A program made the position numbers and the translations under genes. The notes beneath the pieces were generated by a model. It did no database searches. It was not told where the DNA came from and saw nothing but the letters and a program-made list of their open reading frames with translations. Of a DNA stretch of 64,000 nucleotides, positions 8,255-16,092 are shown one piece after another (within the stretch, counting starts at the first letter, position 1; each line of letters opens with the position of its first letter). Source of the stretch: GCA-003244245 sp050699515 (GTDB lineage Bacteria > Actinomycetota > Actinomycetes > Mycobacteriales > Pseudonocardiaceae); the NCBI GenBank assembly GCA_050699515.1, contig JBOHFF010000079.1:1-64000 (forward strand). The letters run 5' to 3'.

Positions 8255-8908
8255 CTATGGATCAGTTGACGGGCCTGCGGCCTGGACGGGTTCGTCGCCG
8301 GATCGCTGCAGACCGGTCCAGAACAGGCCCATCAGGCGGGTGGTGAGGGCATCTGGGGTCTCCTCGGGATGCTCCAGTGCCCAGTCCGACAAGGCCTCGG
8401 CCGCCCCGACAACCGCGTACGCGGTGGGCAGCGCGCGGGCTTGTGCCTCGTCGCTGGATGAACCCGCCAGGAGGCCGGCCACCATGGCGATGATCTGAGC
8501 ACGGGCTGCGGCGATCTCACCGGCGGACGGTTCGCGGACCTTGGCCTGCCGGTAGAGCACAATCCAGCCGTCGCGGTGCTCGGTGACGAAGGCGAAGAAA
8601 GCCAGCAGGCCGTGATAGAGCCGCTCGTCCGTTGCGAGCCCCGCGGGCACGGCCTCTGTGATCAACTCCATCAGGTGCCGCGCCTCCCGCCGGATGCACG
8701 CGGTGAACAGGTCGTTCTTGGCTCCCAGGTAGGCGTAGATCATCGGCTTGGATACCCCGGCGGCTTCGGCGATCTCGTCCATCGAGGCCAGGTGGAACCC
8801 ACGCTGGGAGAACACTGCGACGGCCGCATCGAGCATCTGCCGCTCCCGCACCTGCCGTGGCAGCCGCCGGCGGGGCGCCGGCGAGGGCTCGGCGAGGGAC
8901 GGGCTCAC
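8255..8908 (-). CDS. TetR-family transcriptional regulator
   Basis: A 217-residue regulator. The helix-turn-helix (RERQMLDAAVAVFSQRGFHL, then MDEIAEAAGVSKPMIYAYLGAK) lies at about residues 20-70, followed by an all-helical ligand domain. It is divergent from the SCP2-like gene, with a 61-base gap containing TCTAC and GTAGA half-sites, so autoregulation and control of that gene are plausible. The inducer is not predictable from sequence. Confidence 0.88.
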   Translation of the reverse strand: MSPSLAEPSPAPRRRLPRQVRERQMLDAAVAVFSQRGFHLASMDEIAEAAGVSKPMIYAYLGAKNDLFTACIRREARHLMELITEAVPAGLATDERLYHGLLAFFAFVTEHRDGWIVLYRQAKVREPSAGEIAAARAQIIAMVAGLLAGSSSDEAQARALPTAYAVVGAAEALSDWALEHPEETPDALTTRLMGLFWTGLQRSGDEPVQAAGPSTDP

Positions 8909-8969
8909 GGTTGCGAGTCTACCTACCAGGCCGTAATGTTACTCGACAGTAGATACCAGGGGAGTGATC

Positions 8970-9524
8970 ATGGCGAAGGATGACGCCAACGGCGTGGATC
9001 CGAGGACGCTGTCCGTTGCGGAATTCGTGAGCCTGCTCGATCCGGCGAACGGTGCGATGGAACCGCGGGCCTTCGCGCGGCTGATCAAACACGCCTCGTC
9101 AGAGCAGCTGGACGCCGTCCTGGACGATCCACCGCGGCGCGCGGCGCTACTCGAGGCGATCTTCAGCCGGATGGTGGGCCAGTTCCGCGCGGAACGGGCG
9201 CCGAAACGGGACTCCGCGATTCACTGGCGGATCACCGGTGGCCCGCACGGTGAGGACGTGTACGAGACCTGGATCACTGGGACACAAGGCCCCTCGGCGC
9301 CAGGTTCCTCAGTGCCGGGTTCCTCAGTGCCGCAGTGCTCGATCAGCAAGGAACCCTCGCACGATCCGCGCGTCACCCTGACGATGTCGGGTGATCAGTT
9401 TCTCGCGCTGGTCTCCGGCAACGCCTCTCCGGCGGTCATGCTCATGACCGGCAAGGTGTCGTTGGACGGCGACATCGGATTCGCTGCCACTCTGAGCAAC
9501 ATTTTCGACATCCCGCACGCCTGA
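8970..9524 (+). CDS. SCP2 sterol-carrier-like protein
   Basis: A 184-residue protein from the ATG at 8970, preceded by GGGGAG. The C-terminal half (AIHWRITGGPHGEDVYETWI, VTLTMSGDQFLALVSGNASP, VMLMTGKVSLDGDIGFAATL) matches the SCP2 lipid-binding fold, including the usual final D..FA..L stretch. The N-terminal half is helical. A duplicated GSSVP segment (bases ~9300-9330) is a small tandem repeat in a linker. Role: probably binding or presenting a hydrophobic ligand. It is divergent from a TetR regulator and convergent with a flavin monooxygenase, possibly one metabolic unit. Confidence 0.7.
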   Translation: MAKDDANGVDPRTLSVAEFVSLLDPANGAMEPRAFARLIKHASSEQLDAVLDDPPRRAALLEAIFSRMVGQFRAERAPKRDSAIHWRITGGPHGEDVYETWITGTQGPSAPGSSVPGSSVPQCSISKEPSHDPRVTLTMSGDQFLALVSGNASPAVMLMTGKVSLDGDIGFAATLSNIFDIPHA

Positions 9525-9543
9525 GATCGTCCGTTCCTCGTGC

Positions 9544-10794
9544 TCAGGTGATGTGCACGGATCCGGCAGGGACCGCGGGATCGGCGTGCTTCGATGGCGA
9601 GATGGCAGCCAGCTTCAGGCGCTGCTGGGCCCGGAGCCCGTTGCGGGCGCTGCTGAGGGCTTGCCGGAGCCTGCGCAGTGGTGAGATCTGGGTTGCCAGA
9701 TGAACCTGGTAACGCCACCACGGATGATGACCGCGGCGCTTCCACAGTGAATAGGAGAACTGAGTGATCGGCTGATCGATACAGCTCGGCACATTCTCGA
9801 ACCATTCGGTGCTACTCACCGCCGCGTTCTGCAGGTCCAGGATCTCGGCGCGCCGCTTCTCCTCGTAATGTTCGAGGGCCACCTCGAGATCGTCGTGGTT
9901 TTCCAGGCTCTCGGCCAGTCCGATGGCGTCTTGCATCGCCAGCGTGGTGCCCGACCCGATGGAGAAATGTGTGGTGTGCGCTGCGTCGCCCATGAGCACG
10001 ATCTTGTCATGAGACCATGAGGTGTTGGTGATACGGGTGAAGTTGAGCCACGGAATCTTGCCGAGGTCGCGCATCGAGTTCAGGAGGGAGTGGCCGTCGA
10101 GATGGTGCGCGAAGATCTCTTGTAGCTTATTCAGGCTCTCATCGGGTCCTAACGTGTCGAAGCCGAGTCCGTGCCAGGTTTCTGGGGAGCACTCGACGAT
10201 GAAAGTGGTCGTGTCCGCGTTGTAAGGGTAGGAGTAGAACCAGATCCAACCCGCTTCCGTCTCTTCGAATGCGAACATGAAGGAATCGAAGATCCGGTGG
10301 GTGCCGAGCCAGATGTACTTGTTCCGGCCGATCACCGCATCGGTCTGAAAGTGCTGGTCATGGAGGCGACGTACCCGACTGTTCGCGCCGTCGCAGGCGA
10401 CGATCAAATCGGCATCAGTGAACTCGGAGAGGTCCTTGACCTCGCGTTGGAACTGAACGTCGACACCGAGCTCTATCGCCCGCTCGACCATGATGTCGAG
10501 AAGATGCTTGCGGCCGATGGCGAACCCGTACCCACCGAGGTGGGCTCGCGTTCCCCGGACGTGTACCTCCTGGTTGCCCCACGACGCGGGACTGTCGAAT
10601 ATTTTCCGCGCGCTGACCGGATCGTTCTGGTGGAGACTGTCGAGCAACGGATCGGAAAACGTGACTCCCCAGCCGTAGGTCACTCCGGCAGGATTGCGTT
10701 CGATGACCGTGATGTCGTGATCCCGGTTGCGCAGCTTCGCGGAAATGGCGAAGTACAGACCCGCCGGTCCGCCGCCGACACACACGATTTTCAT
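9544..10794 (-). CDS. FAD-dependent monooxygenase (VioD / salicylyl-CoA hydroxylase type)
   Basis: A 416-residue single-component flavoprotein monooxygenase. It has the FAD dinucleotide motif IVCVGGGPAGLYFAISAK at the N-terminus, the DG-type motif DLIVACDGANSRVRR, and the second FAD motif IVLMGDAAHTTHFSIGSGTT. The segments GRNKYIWLGT and TFIVECSPETW are the ones seen in the tryptophan hydroxylase VioD and in the N-terminal domains of salicylyl- and anthraniloyl-CoA hydroxylases. It should hydroxylate an aromatic or indolic substrate with NAD(P)H and O2. It stands alone; no violacein-type partners are visible. The start gives a clean Rossmann N-terminus. Confidence 0.84.
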   Translation of the reverse strand: MKIVCVGGGPAGLYFAISAKLRNRDHDITVIERNPAGVTYGWGVTFSDPLLDSLHQNDPVSARKIFDSPASWGNQEVHVRGTRAHLGGYGFAIGRKHLLDIMVERAIELGVDVQFQREVKDLSEFTDADLIVACDGANSRVRRLHDQHFQTDAVIGRNKYIWLGTHRIFDSFMFAFEETEAGWIWFYSYPYNADTTTFIVECSPETWHGLGFDTLGPDESLNKLQEIFAHHLDGHSLLNSMRDLGKIPWLNFTRITNTSWSHDKIVLMGDAAHTTHFSIGSGTTLAMQDAIGLAESLENHDDLEVALEHYEEKRRAEILDLQNAAVSSTEWFENVPSCIDQPITQFSYSLWKRRGHHPWWRYQVHLATQISPLRRLRQALSSARNGLRAQQRLKLAAISPSKHADPAVPAGSVHIT

Positions 10795-10865
10795 ACCCTC
10801 TTCCGCCTCCCTGATCGACGGTGAGTGAATGGACTTGGCATGGCTGGAAGCGACGATGATCCGGC

Positions 10866-12191
10866 TTAGCCGGAGGATACCCCGGGGCTCGTGGGTGGCG
10901 AAACCGTGTGATCGCGACCCCGCCGTCGAGATCCTCGGAGCAGGCTTTTCACCTCACCGAACAGCCGACGGCCGGTCTCGGAGCGCCACGCGAGGTCGTA
11001 GGCCAGCCGCAGCGGCGCAGGCCTGATGAGCTCCACCGCGGTGGGGTAGCGGAACGCGGTGCCCCCGAAGGTGAGCTTGGGCTGATCGGCACTGTGTACG
11101 GCGTCACTGTGTACGGCGTCACTGTGTCCGGTATCGGTGCTGTGGTCGGGACCGTCCAGCAGCGCTGTGAGCGTCTCCGCGCGCAGCCCACCGAAGTCGA
11201 ACCAGCGATACCCTTGTTCCTTGGCCCATTTGATCATCTCCCACCGGATGGCGGCCGGCACGCTGAGCCGCATCGCCTCCCCGGAACGGTCGAACCCGGA
11301 CAGCCGGCCGCGGACCATCTCGCCGCATCCGGACATCAGGTCGACCGCGACCGGCACCCCGTCCACCTCGCCGACGAACATCACGACGTGGCCGGTGGCG
11401 GCGAGTTCCCGGTACAACGCGGTCATGTAGTCCAGCGGCAGCGGCGTGTAGCCCTGGTGTTGCGCTGAGCTGGCCATCAGCTCCGCGAGCAGCGGAACAT
11501 CCTGCTCGGTCCCGAGCCGAACCGTGACACCGCGGGATTCCCACCGGTTTGTCCACGACTTGAGCCGCTTGCCGAACCGGCTACGGATCTCGGCCAGGTC
11601 GGCCGTCAGGTCGATGCGGATCGAGCCCTGCGGGGCGATCCCGGCCGATGACGTCCGGAAGCCGCGGCGGAGCAGCTCGTCACTGGTGTCCTGGGCGCCC
11701 TCAGGCGGTTGGACGAACAGGATCCGTAGCCGCCGCCGGCTCAGCACCACGAGGGCGTCGACGAGTGCCCCGCGGATGTCATCGGCTGCAGGTGCGTCGG
11801 GTGCGATGAGCGGGCCGTACGGGAGGTAGCCCATCGAGCCCAGGACGGGAAACCGGCGAGTCAGGATCTGCGCACCCCCGACCAGTTCATCAGCCTGGTA
11901 GGCCAGCAGGTACAGCGGAGTGAAGCCGACCCGGCCGCGTAATCCCACCCAGACGGAGAGTTGGGTGACGTCGGTGCCTGGGGTCCGATCCACCAACTGA
12001 TCCCAGGCGTGCAACGCTTCGGCGCCGGGATCTTCCCTGGCTACGACTTGGACGCTCCGGTCGATACCGCCGTTGCGGGTCGTCCCCATGCCGGCTCGAT
12101 CCTGTGGTCTCACATCTACCGTCGAATTCCTGGTCCCTATTGCCATCGCTATCATGCCGAGTCCGGGTTGCCACCCGAGTCCTCTCAACAT
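10866..12191 (-). CDS. FemAB-like peptidyltransferase / GNAT-fold protein
   Basis: A 441-residue protein with two GNAT-like halves typical of the FemABX family: YLLAYQADELVGGAQILTRR and GYLPYGPLIAPD in the first, FVGEVDGVPVAVDLMSGCGE and GYRWFDFGGLRAE in the second. FemABX enzymes add amino acids from aminoacyl-tRNA to peptidoglycan precursors; actinobacterial members are also used in exopolysaccharide contexts, so the substrate is open. A short duplicated SDAVH segment (around 11090-11125) sits in the second half. A later in-frame start (12158) is possible. Confidence 0.8.
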   Translation of the reverse strand: MLRGLGWQPGLGMIAMAIGTRNSTVDVRPQDRAGMGTTRNGGIDRSVQVVAREDPGAEALHAWDQLVDRTPGTDVTQLSVWVGLRGRVGFTPLYLLAYQADELVGGAQILTRRFPVLGSMGYLPYGPLIAPDAPAADDIRGALVDALVVLSRRRLRILFVQPPEGAQDTSDELLRRGFRTSSAGIAPQGSIRIDLTADLAEIRSRFGKRLKSWTNRWESRGVTVRLGTEQDVPLLAELMASSAQHQGYTPLPLDYMTALYRELAATGHVVMFVGEVDGVPVAVDLMSGCGEMVRGRLSGFDRSGEAMRLSVPAAIRWEMIKWAKEQGYRWFDFGGLRAETLTALLDGPDHSTDTGHSDAVHSDAVHSADQPKLTFGGTAFRYPTAVELIRPAPLRLAYDLAWRSETGRRLFGEVKSLLRGSRRRGRDHTVSPPTSPGVSSG

Positions 12192-12334
12192 TCACTTACC
12201 CCCAACTCCCCGGTGTGCTGACCCCTGCGGTGTCCCCAACCTCGCAGTGCGCGACCGATGACCCTCAGCTGTGTGTCGTCAACGCACGGTCGGCCGTTAC
12301 GTTTGCGCTACCACCGCTGTGGCAGCGTAGACCG

Positions 12335-13195
12335 GTGGCGGATGAGGCGAGGACCGACGGCGACGGCTGGGTGCGTTGCGGCGACGGGCAGGACCGGTGG
12401 GGACGCTTCGGGGCAGCCGGGCTGTTGCTGCGCGCCCCGGATGACCAGCGCCGGCCCTTGGTGTTGATGCAGCATCGCGCGCCGTGGACGCACCACGGGG
12501 ATCTTTGGGGGATGCCGGGCGGGGCCCGGCACAGTGACGAGACCGCGGTGCAGGCCGCGCTGCGGGAGGCCGCTGAGGAGGCCGCCGTGGATCCTGCTCG
12601 CGTACGCGTCCGCGGCGAGGTGGTGGACCACCCGGGCGGTGATGACTGGTCGTTCACCAGCGTGCTCGCCGATGTCGCTGAGCCGCTGGCGGTGCACCCC
12701 AATCCCGAGTGCACCGAGCTCGCCTGGATTCCGGAGGCCGCTGTCACCGGGCTGAACCTGCATCCGGCATTCGCGGCCGACTGGCCCGCGCTGCAAGTGC
12801 CCATGATCGGACTCGTGGTGGATGCGGCCAACGTCGTCGGTTCCCGCCCGGACGGCTGGTGGCGAGACCGAGCCGGCGCCGCCGAACGCCTGTTGCGCGA
12901 GGTCGCCGTCGCCGGACCGGGAGTCTTCGCTCTCACGCCCGGTCGCTTCGGCTGGGTCACCCGCCCCGTGCTGGTGCTCGAGGGGGCGGCCTCGCGAGCC
13001 CCCGACGTTCCCGGCGTCGAGATAGTTCGCGCCGCCGGCTCCGGTGACGACACCATCGTCGATATCGTCACCGGCGGCGGTGACTGCGCAGTCGTCACCG
13101 CCGACCGCGCGCTACGCACCCGTTTACCCCCGACAACCCACCACATCTCCCCCTCCGCCTTCCTGTCCTGGCTCACTCCGCATTCAGCGGGCTGA
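12335..13195 (+). CDS. NUDIX hydrolase fused to a PIN/NYN-like domain
   Basis: A 286-residue protein from GTG at 12335; upstream in-frame residues are atypical. Residues ~25-160 form a NUDIX domain with box G-x5-E-x7-REAAEE (GGARHSDE through LREAAEEAA), the usual Gly replaced by Ala. Residues ~160-280 start VPMIGLVVDAANVVGSRPDG and contain GSGDDTIVDIV and CAVVTADRALRTRL, the pattern of acidic metal-binding segments in NYN/YacP-like ribonuclease domains. The fusion suggests processing or decapping of a nucleotide or RNA end. The C-terminal codons PHSAG and the stop come from repeat family B. Confidence 0.8.
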   Translation: MADEARTDGDGWVRCGDGQDRWGRFGAAGLLLRAPDDQRRPLVLMQHRAPWTHHGDLWGMPGGARHSDETAVQAALREAAEEAAVDPARVRVRGEVVDHPGGDDWSFTSVLADVAEPLAVHPNPECTELAWIPEAAVTGLNLHPAFAADWPALQVPMIGLVVDAANVVGSRPDGWWRDRAGAAERLLREVAVAGPGVFALTPGRFGWVTRPVLVLEGAASRAPDVPGVEIVRAAGSGDDTIVDIVTGGGDCAVVTADRALRTRLPPTTHHISPSAFLSWLTPHSAG

Positions 13196-13197
13196 GG
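13179..13197 (+). repeat. Dispersed repeat family B, copy 1 (single arm)
   Basis: The sequence CGCATTCAGCGGGCTGAGG matches the arms at about 16.07, 41.46 and 63.5 kb. Here the single arm encodes the last four residues and the stop codon of the NUDIX protein. Confidence 0.7.
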
Positions 13198-13262
13198 GGC
13201 CCTAAGTGAGTACAGGTCAGCCACTTATGGTCCTCTCCGGTCCACGGGGCACCGTTATTGAA

Positions 13263-14465
13263 TCACCGGACAGGGAGTGGCCAGCGGTGCGGGCTATCAG
13301 GGTCGTCGAGCCATACGTACTGCTCGGCGGCTGTGGCTGTGAGGCCGAAGCGGTCGTAGCGGGGCTGTCCGGCGTTCTGCCAGAACTCGTGGATCTGTTC
13401 GACGATGTCCCACAATCGGCGTGGACCGGCCTGGCTGACGCGATACCGGCCGTGCGTCTTCTCGGTCTCGATGAAGGCTTCCGAGCCGTCCGGAGCGAAC
13501 AGATACAGCGTGGGCTGGCCGTCGTCTGAGGTGCCGAATCCTCGGCTGACATCTGGTAAGTGCCATTGCACGACGAACCCGAACAGCCCGTGAGCACGCA
13601 GCGGTGCCGGATCGACATCGGTGCTCGAACGGCTCGGCTCCTCGGCGCTCCACCGATGTCGGTCCGGCATCTCCGGTTCAACAGCGCGGCGCATCTGCAT
13701 GAACCCGGACCAGTACGGGACGAACCGGCCGATGGCGGTCCCCTCGGCGTCCACGGTCAGGCGCACCAGGGTGCCGCCGAGCAGGCCGTGCACGTCGGTG
13801 AGGATGACCGCGCCGGGGGCGGCTTGCTTGAGCCAGGCGCTCGGGACGGTGTGCGCCGCGCAGGTGGCGATGATGCGGTCGTAGGGCGCCCTGGCGGGGT
13901 AGCCTTCGGCTCCGTCGACGGCGGCAAGGGTGGGGGTGTAGCCGTTGGCGGCCAGCCGCTCGTCGGCCAGGTCGATCAGTTCGGGGTCGATGTCCACGCT
14001 GGTCACGCGGTCGCCGCCGAGCCGCTGGCACAGGAGCGCGCAGTTGTAGCCGCTGCCGGTGCCGATCTCCAGCACGCGGTGCCCGTCGCACACGTCCAGT
14101 GTTTCGAGCATCCGCAACACCAACGAGGGCAGGGTGGAGGAGCTGGTGTACATCCAGCCCGTTGCGGGGCGAAACGCGCGGGACAACGGGATCGGCGCTA
14201 CCTTGGTGACCAACGTTTCATCGTTGTAGACCGCGTCCAGCCAGCCGGACCGTTGCTCCGGATCGCCGATACACAGCACGGGCGGCTTTTCCAGCGACGG
14301 GTAGTAGGCCGGTACGTAGGGGTGTCGCCACGTCCTCAGGAATGCCTCGCGCCATTCGGCGGTGCGCAAGTCACCATCCTCGGTGAACCGGTCGGCCAGC
14401 GCGGCGAGCCGTTCTCGGGCGCGCTGGCCTTCTGCCTCGGACAGATCGGTCGGGTAAGAGGTCAC
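13263..14465 (-). CDS. PIMT-like O-methyltransferase of a graspetide operon
   Basis: A 400-residue protein. The core, about residues 90-250, resembles protein-L-isoaspartate O-methyltransferase (RVLEIGTGSGYNCALLCQRL, VTSVDIDPELIDLADERL, YDRIIATCAAHTVPSAWL), with an extra C-terminal domain of about 150 residues. Family knowledge: such homologues next to ATP-grasp ligases methylate an Asp of the graspetide and yield an aspartimide, as in fuscimiditide (ThfM). It starts with GTG overlapping the ligase stop (GTGA, 14462-14465), so it is translationally coupled as third gene of the operon. Predicted substrate: the cyclised peptide from the gene at 15433-15957. Confidence 0.88.
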   Translation of the reverse strand: MTSYPTDLSEAEGQRARERLAALADRFTEDGDLRTAEWREAFLRTWRHPYVPAYYPSLEKPPVLCIGDPEQRSGWLDAVYNDETLVTKVAPIPLSRAFRPATGWMYTSSSTLPSLVLRMLETLDVCDGHRVLEIGTGSGYNCALLCQRLGGDRVTSVDIDPELIDLADERLAANGYTPTLAAVDGAEGYPARAPYDRIIATCAAHTVPSAWLKQAAPGAVILTDVHGLLGGTLVRLTVDAEGTAIGRFVPYWSGFMQMRRAVEPEMPDRHRWSAEEPSRSSTDVDPAPLRAHGLFGFVVQWHLPDVSRGFGTSDDGQPTLYLFAPDGSEAFIETEKTHGRYRVSQAGPRRLWDIVEQIHEFWQNAGQPRYDRFGLTATAAEQYVWLDDPDSPHRWPLPVR

Positions 14466-15427
14466 GATCGGACGATCCCCTCAGCGAGTAAGTCAGCCAG
14501 AGTAGCGGTGATGGGGAATCCGAGTTCTGTTTCCAGCCAGCCATAGGCCCCGAACGGGTTGCATTCGTACATGATCCACCGACCCTCAGGGGTGATGGCG
14601 AAGTCGAACGCCCCGAATACCAGCCCGAACGCGCGCATGAACGCCAGCATCCCGGCGGCCACCTGCTCCGGCGGCTGAGTCACCGAATAGGTGAGATTAT
14701 CGTAGTCGGAACGGAAATCTATTCTCGACGCGTCCGAGCCGGCGTGGATGGCAGCCGCGAATATCTTCTCGCCCACGACGGTTACGCGGGCTTCGAATGC
14801 CTTCGGCTCGATGAATTCCTGAAATAAGTGTGCCGTCGTTTCCACGCCGCGCAGGTCATCCAGATCGGAGGGTTCGAGCCGGCGCGTGAACGCCACCTGG
14901 ACACCGCCGGCCTCGGCGATCGCTGCGGCGGACAGGTTCTTCACCGCCAGCGGCCCGCCGATCTCCTTGGCGAACGCCCGGACCGCGTCGGGCTTGTTCG
15001 TCACCAACGTCTCGGGCACCCACAATCCGCACTCGCGGGCCACGTCGAGCTGAGCGGGCTTGGCCGCGTCGGCCTCCCGCGACGGATAGTTCACCCACAG
15101 TGCCCTCAGCCTCGACAGCGTCCCGCCCAGCCCGCACTTCCCCTCCGCCGCCGCGTGGCGCCGCTCCACAGAGGACATGCCCTCCGGGAACGTGAAGTGC
15201 GACGGGTGGCGATACCACACCGAGCGGATATCCTTCAGCCGTACCGACCGGTACTCGTTGGCCAGCTCCCCGTCCCAGCCGTCCGGGCCGAGCCGAGAAT
15301 CCACCATGAGCGACTGCGGGAACGCGGCCAGATCGGTGCGAAAGAACGGGACACCCCGGGACGTCAGTCCTTCGGCGACCCGATCGACATGCGGGTCGAT
15401 GTTGCGCGCGAGGACCAGGACCGTCAT
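14462..15427 (-). CDS. ATP-grasp ribosomal-peptide ligase (graspetide maturase)
   Basis: A 321-residue ATP-grasp enzyme of the kind that forms ester or amide side-chain links in graspetides. The N-terminal pre-ATP-grasp domain (LVLARNIDPHVDRVAEGL, IRSVWYRHPSHFTFPEGM) holds the segment that usually docks the leader peptide. The ATP-binding core has PLAVKNLSAAAIAEAGGVQV, AHLFQEFIEPKAFEARVTVV and the Mg-binding end FDFAITPEGRWIMYECNPFG. It starts five bases after the precursor stop and overlaps the methyltransferase start. Function: ATP-dependent linking of Thr/Ser or Lys to Asp/Glu side chains of the precursor. Confidence 0.9.
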   Translation of the reverse strand: MTVLVLARNIDPHVDRVAEGLTSRGVPFFRTDLAAFPQSLMVDSRLGPDGWDGELANEYRSVRLKDIRSVWYRHPSHFTFPEGMSSVERRHAAAEGKCGLGGTLSRLRALWVNYPSREADAAKPAQLDVARECGLWVPETLVTNKPDAVRAFAKEIGGPLAVKNLSAAAIAEAGGVQVAFTRRLEPSDLDDLRGVETTAHLFQEFIEPKAFEARVTVVGEKIFAAAIHAGSDASRIDFRSDYDNLTYSVTQPPEQVAAGMLAFMRAFGLVFGAFDFAITPEGRWIMYECNPFGAYGWLETELGFPITATLADLLAEGIVRS

Positions 15428-15432
15428 CGCGA

Positions 15433-15957
15433 TCAGTCATCCTGATAGTCGGGTGGGTGCATCTCCTCCGGTGGAGGATTCTTCGGATCGCCATCGGTGG
15501 GATAACCAGACGTCTCAGACGTCGTCGCGCCAGGCTTGGTGTGCTTGACAAGCTGGATCTTTCCCCCATCCGCGCCGCGCACCACACCGACCTGTCGCTC
15601 AGGGTCATAGCTGTAAGTGACACCCGACCCCACCTCGCCCATTGACACCGCAACCACCCCCCGCAGCGAGAACGGACGGATCCCCACCTCGCTCGGCTCA
15701 TCGTCACAGTCAGACCAGAACTCGGGCGGCGGTCCAAGTGGGAAGCGATCCCCGGGGGTGGACAACGGGTCGCGCCACAACTGCCGCTGGGCGGGTATCG
15801 CTCGATATGCTGATCGGCCACCATTCCGCGCGACCTCACGCGAGATCACCGTATGGTCCCGATTCAGCAGTCGCCCAATGTATCGATAAGAGCGTCCGAC
15901 GGCAAGCTCGCGAGAGATGATCTCTCGCTCCTCGGCAAGAATCTCCGCACCCTGCAC
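15433..15957 (-). CDS. Graspetide precursor fused to an IS30-type helix-turn-helix domain
   Basis: 174 residues from the GTG at 15957, which has AAGGAG ten bases upstream. Residues ~6-55 (EEREIISRELAVGRSYRYIG, NRDHTVISREVARNGGR) are an IS30-transposase-type HTH domain without any transposase catalytic part. Residues ~64-174 read as an ATP-grasp-target peptide: DRFPLGPP, the leader motif RPFSLR (94-99), YDPERQV (117-123), and a C-terminal core from about 140 rich in Thr/Ser and Asp/Glu, ending GDPKNPPP...YQDD. No stop or credible ATG separates the halves; TTG codons at 15780 and 15765 lack a ribosome site. The precursor role follows from the adjacent ligase and methyltransferase. The HTH half may make the precursor an autoregulator (inference). 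Confidence 0.75.
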   Translation of the reverse strand: MQGAEILAEEREIISRELAVGRSYRYIGRLLNRDHTVISREVARNGGRSAYRAIPAQRQLWRDPLSTPGDRFPLGPPPEFWSDCDDEPSEVGIRPFSLRGVVAVSMGEVGSGVTYSYDPERQVGVVRGADGGKIQLVKHTKPGATTSETSGYPTDGDPKNPPPEEMHPPDYQDD

Positions 15958-16061
15958 TGACAATAATCTCCTTGCCTCTATCGACTGGAGCGATATGATA
16001 TCAATCACGGTGGTGTGCTCACCCTATGACATCAAGGGATCAAACGCGTCTCGATAACCAC

Positions 16062-16081
16062 GTTGAGCCCGCTGAATGCGG
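16062..16081 (-). repeat. Dispersed repeat family B, copy 2 (single arm)
   Basis: GTTGAGCCCGCTGAATGCGG is the reverse complement of the family B arm. It lies between the bkdC 3' end and the promoter side of the graspetide operon. Confidence 0.65.
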
Positions 16082-16092
16082 AAACAACGGGG

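Noticed and set aside
8909..8969. TCTAC...GTAGA half-sites between the TetR and SCP2 genes as an operator
   Set aside because: The half-sites are short and 20-odd bases apart. This is too weak to list as a feature.
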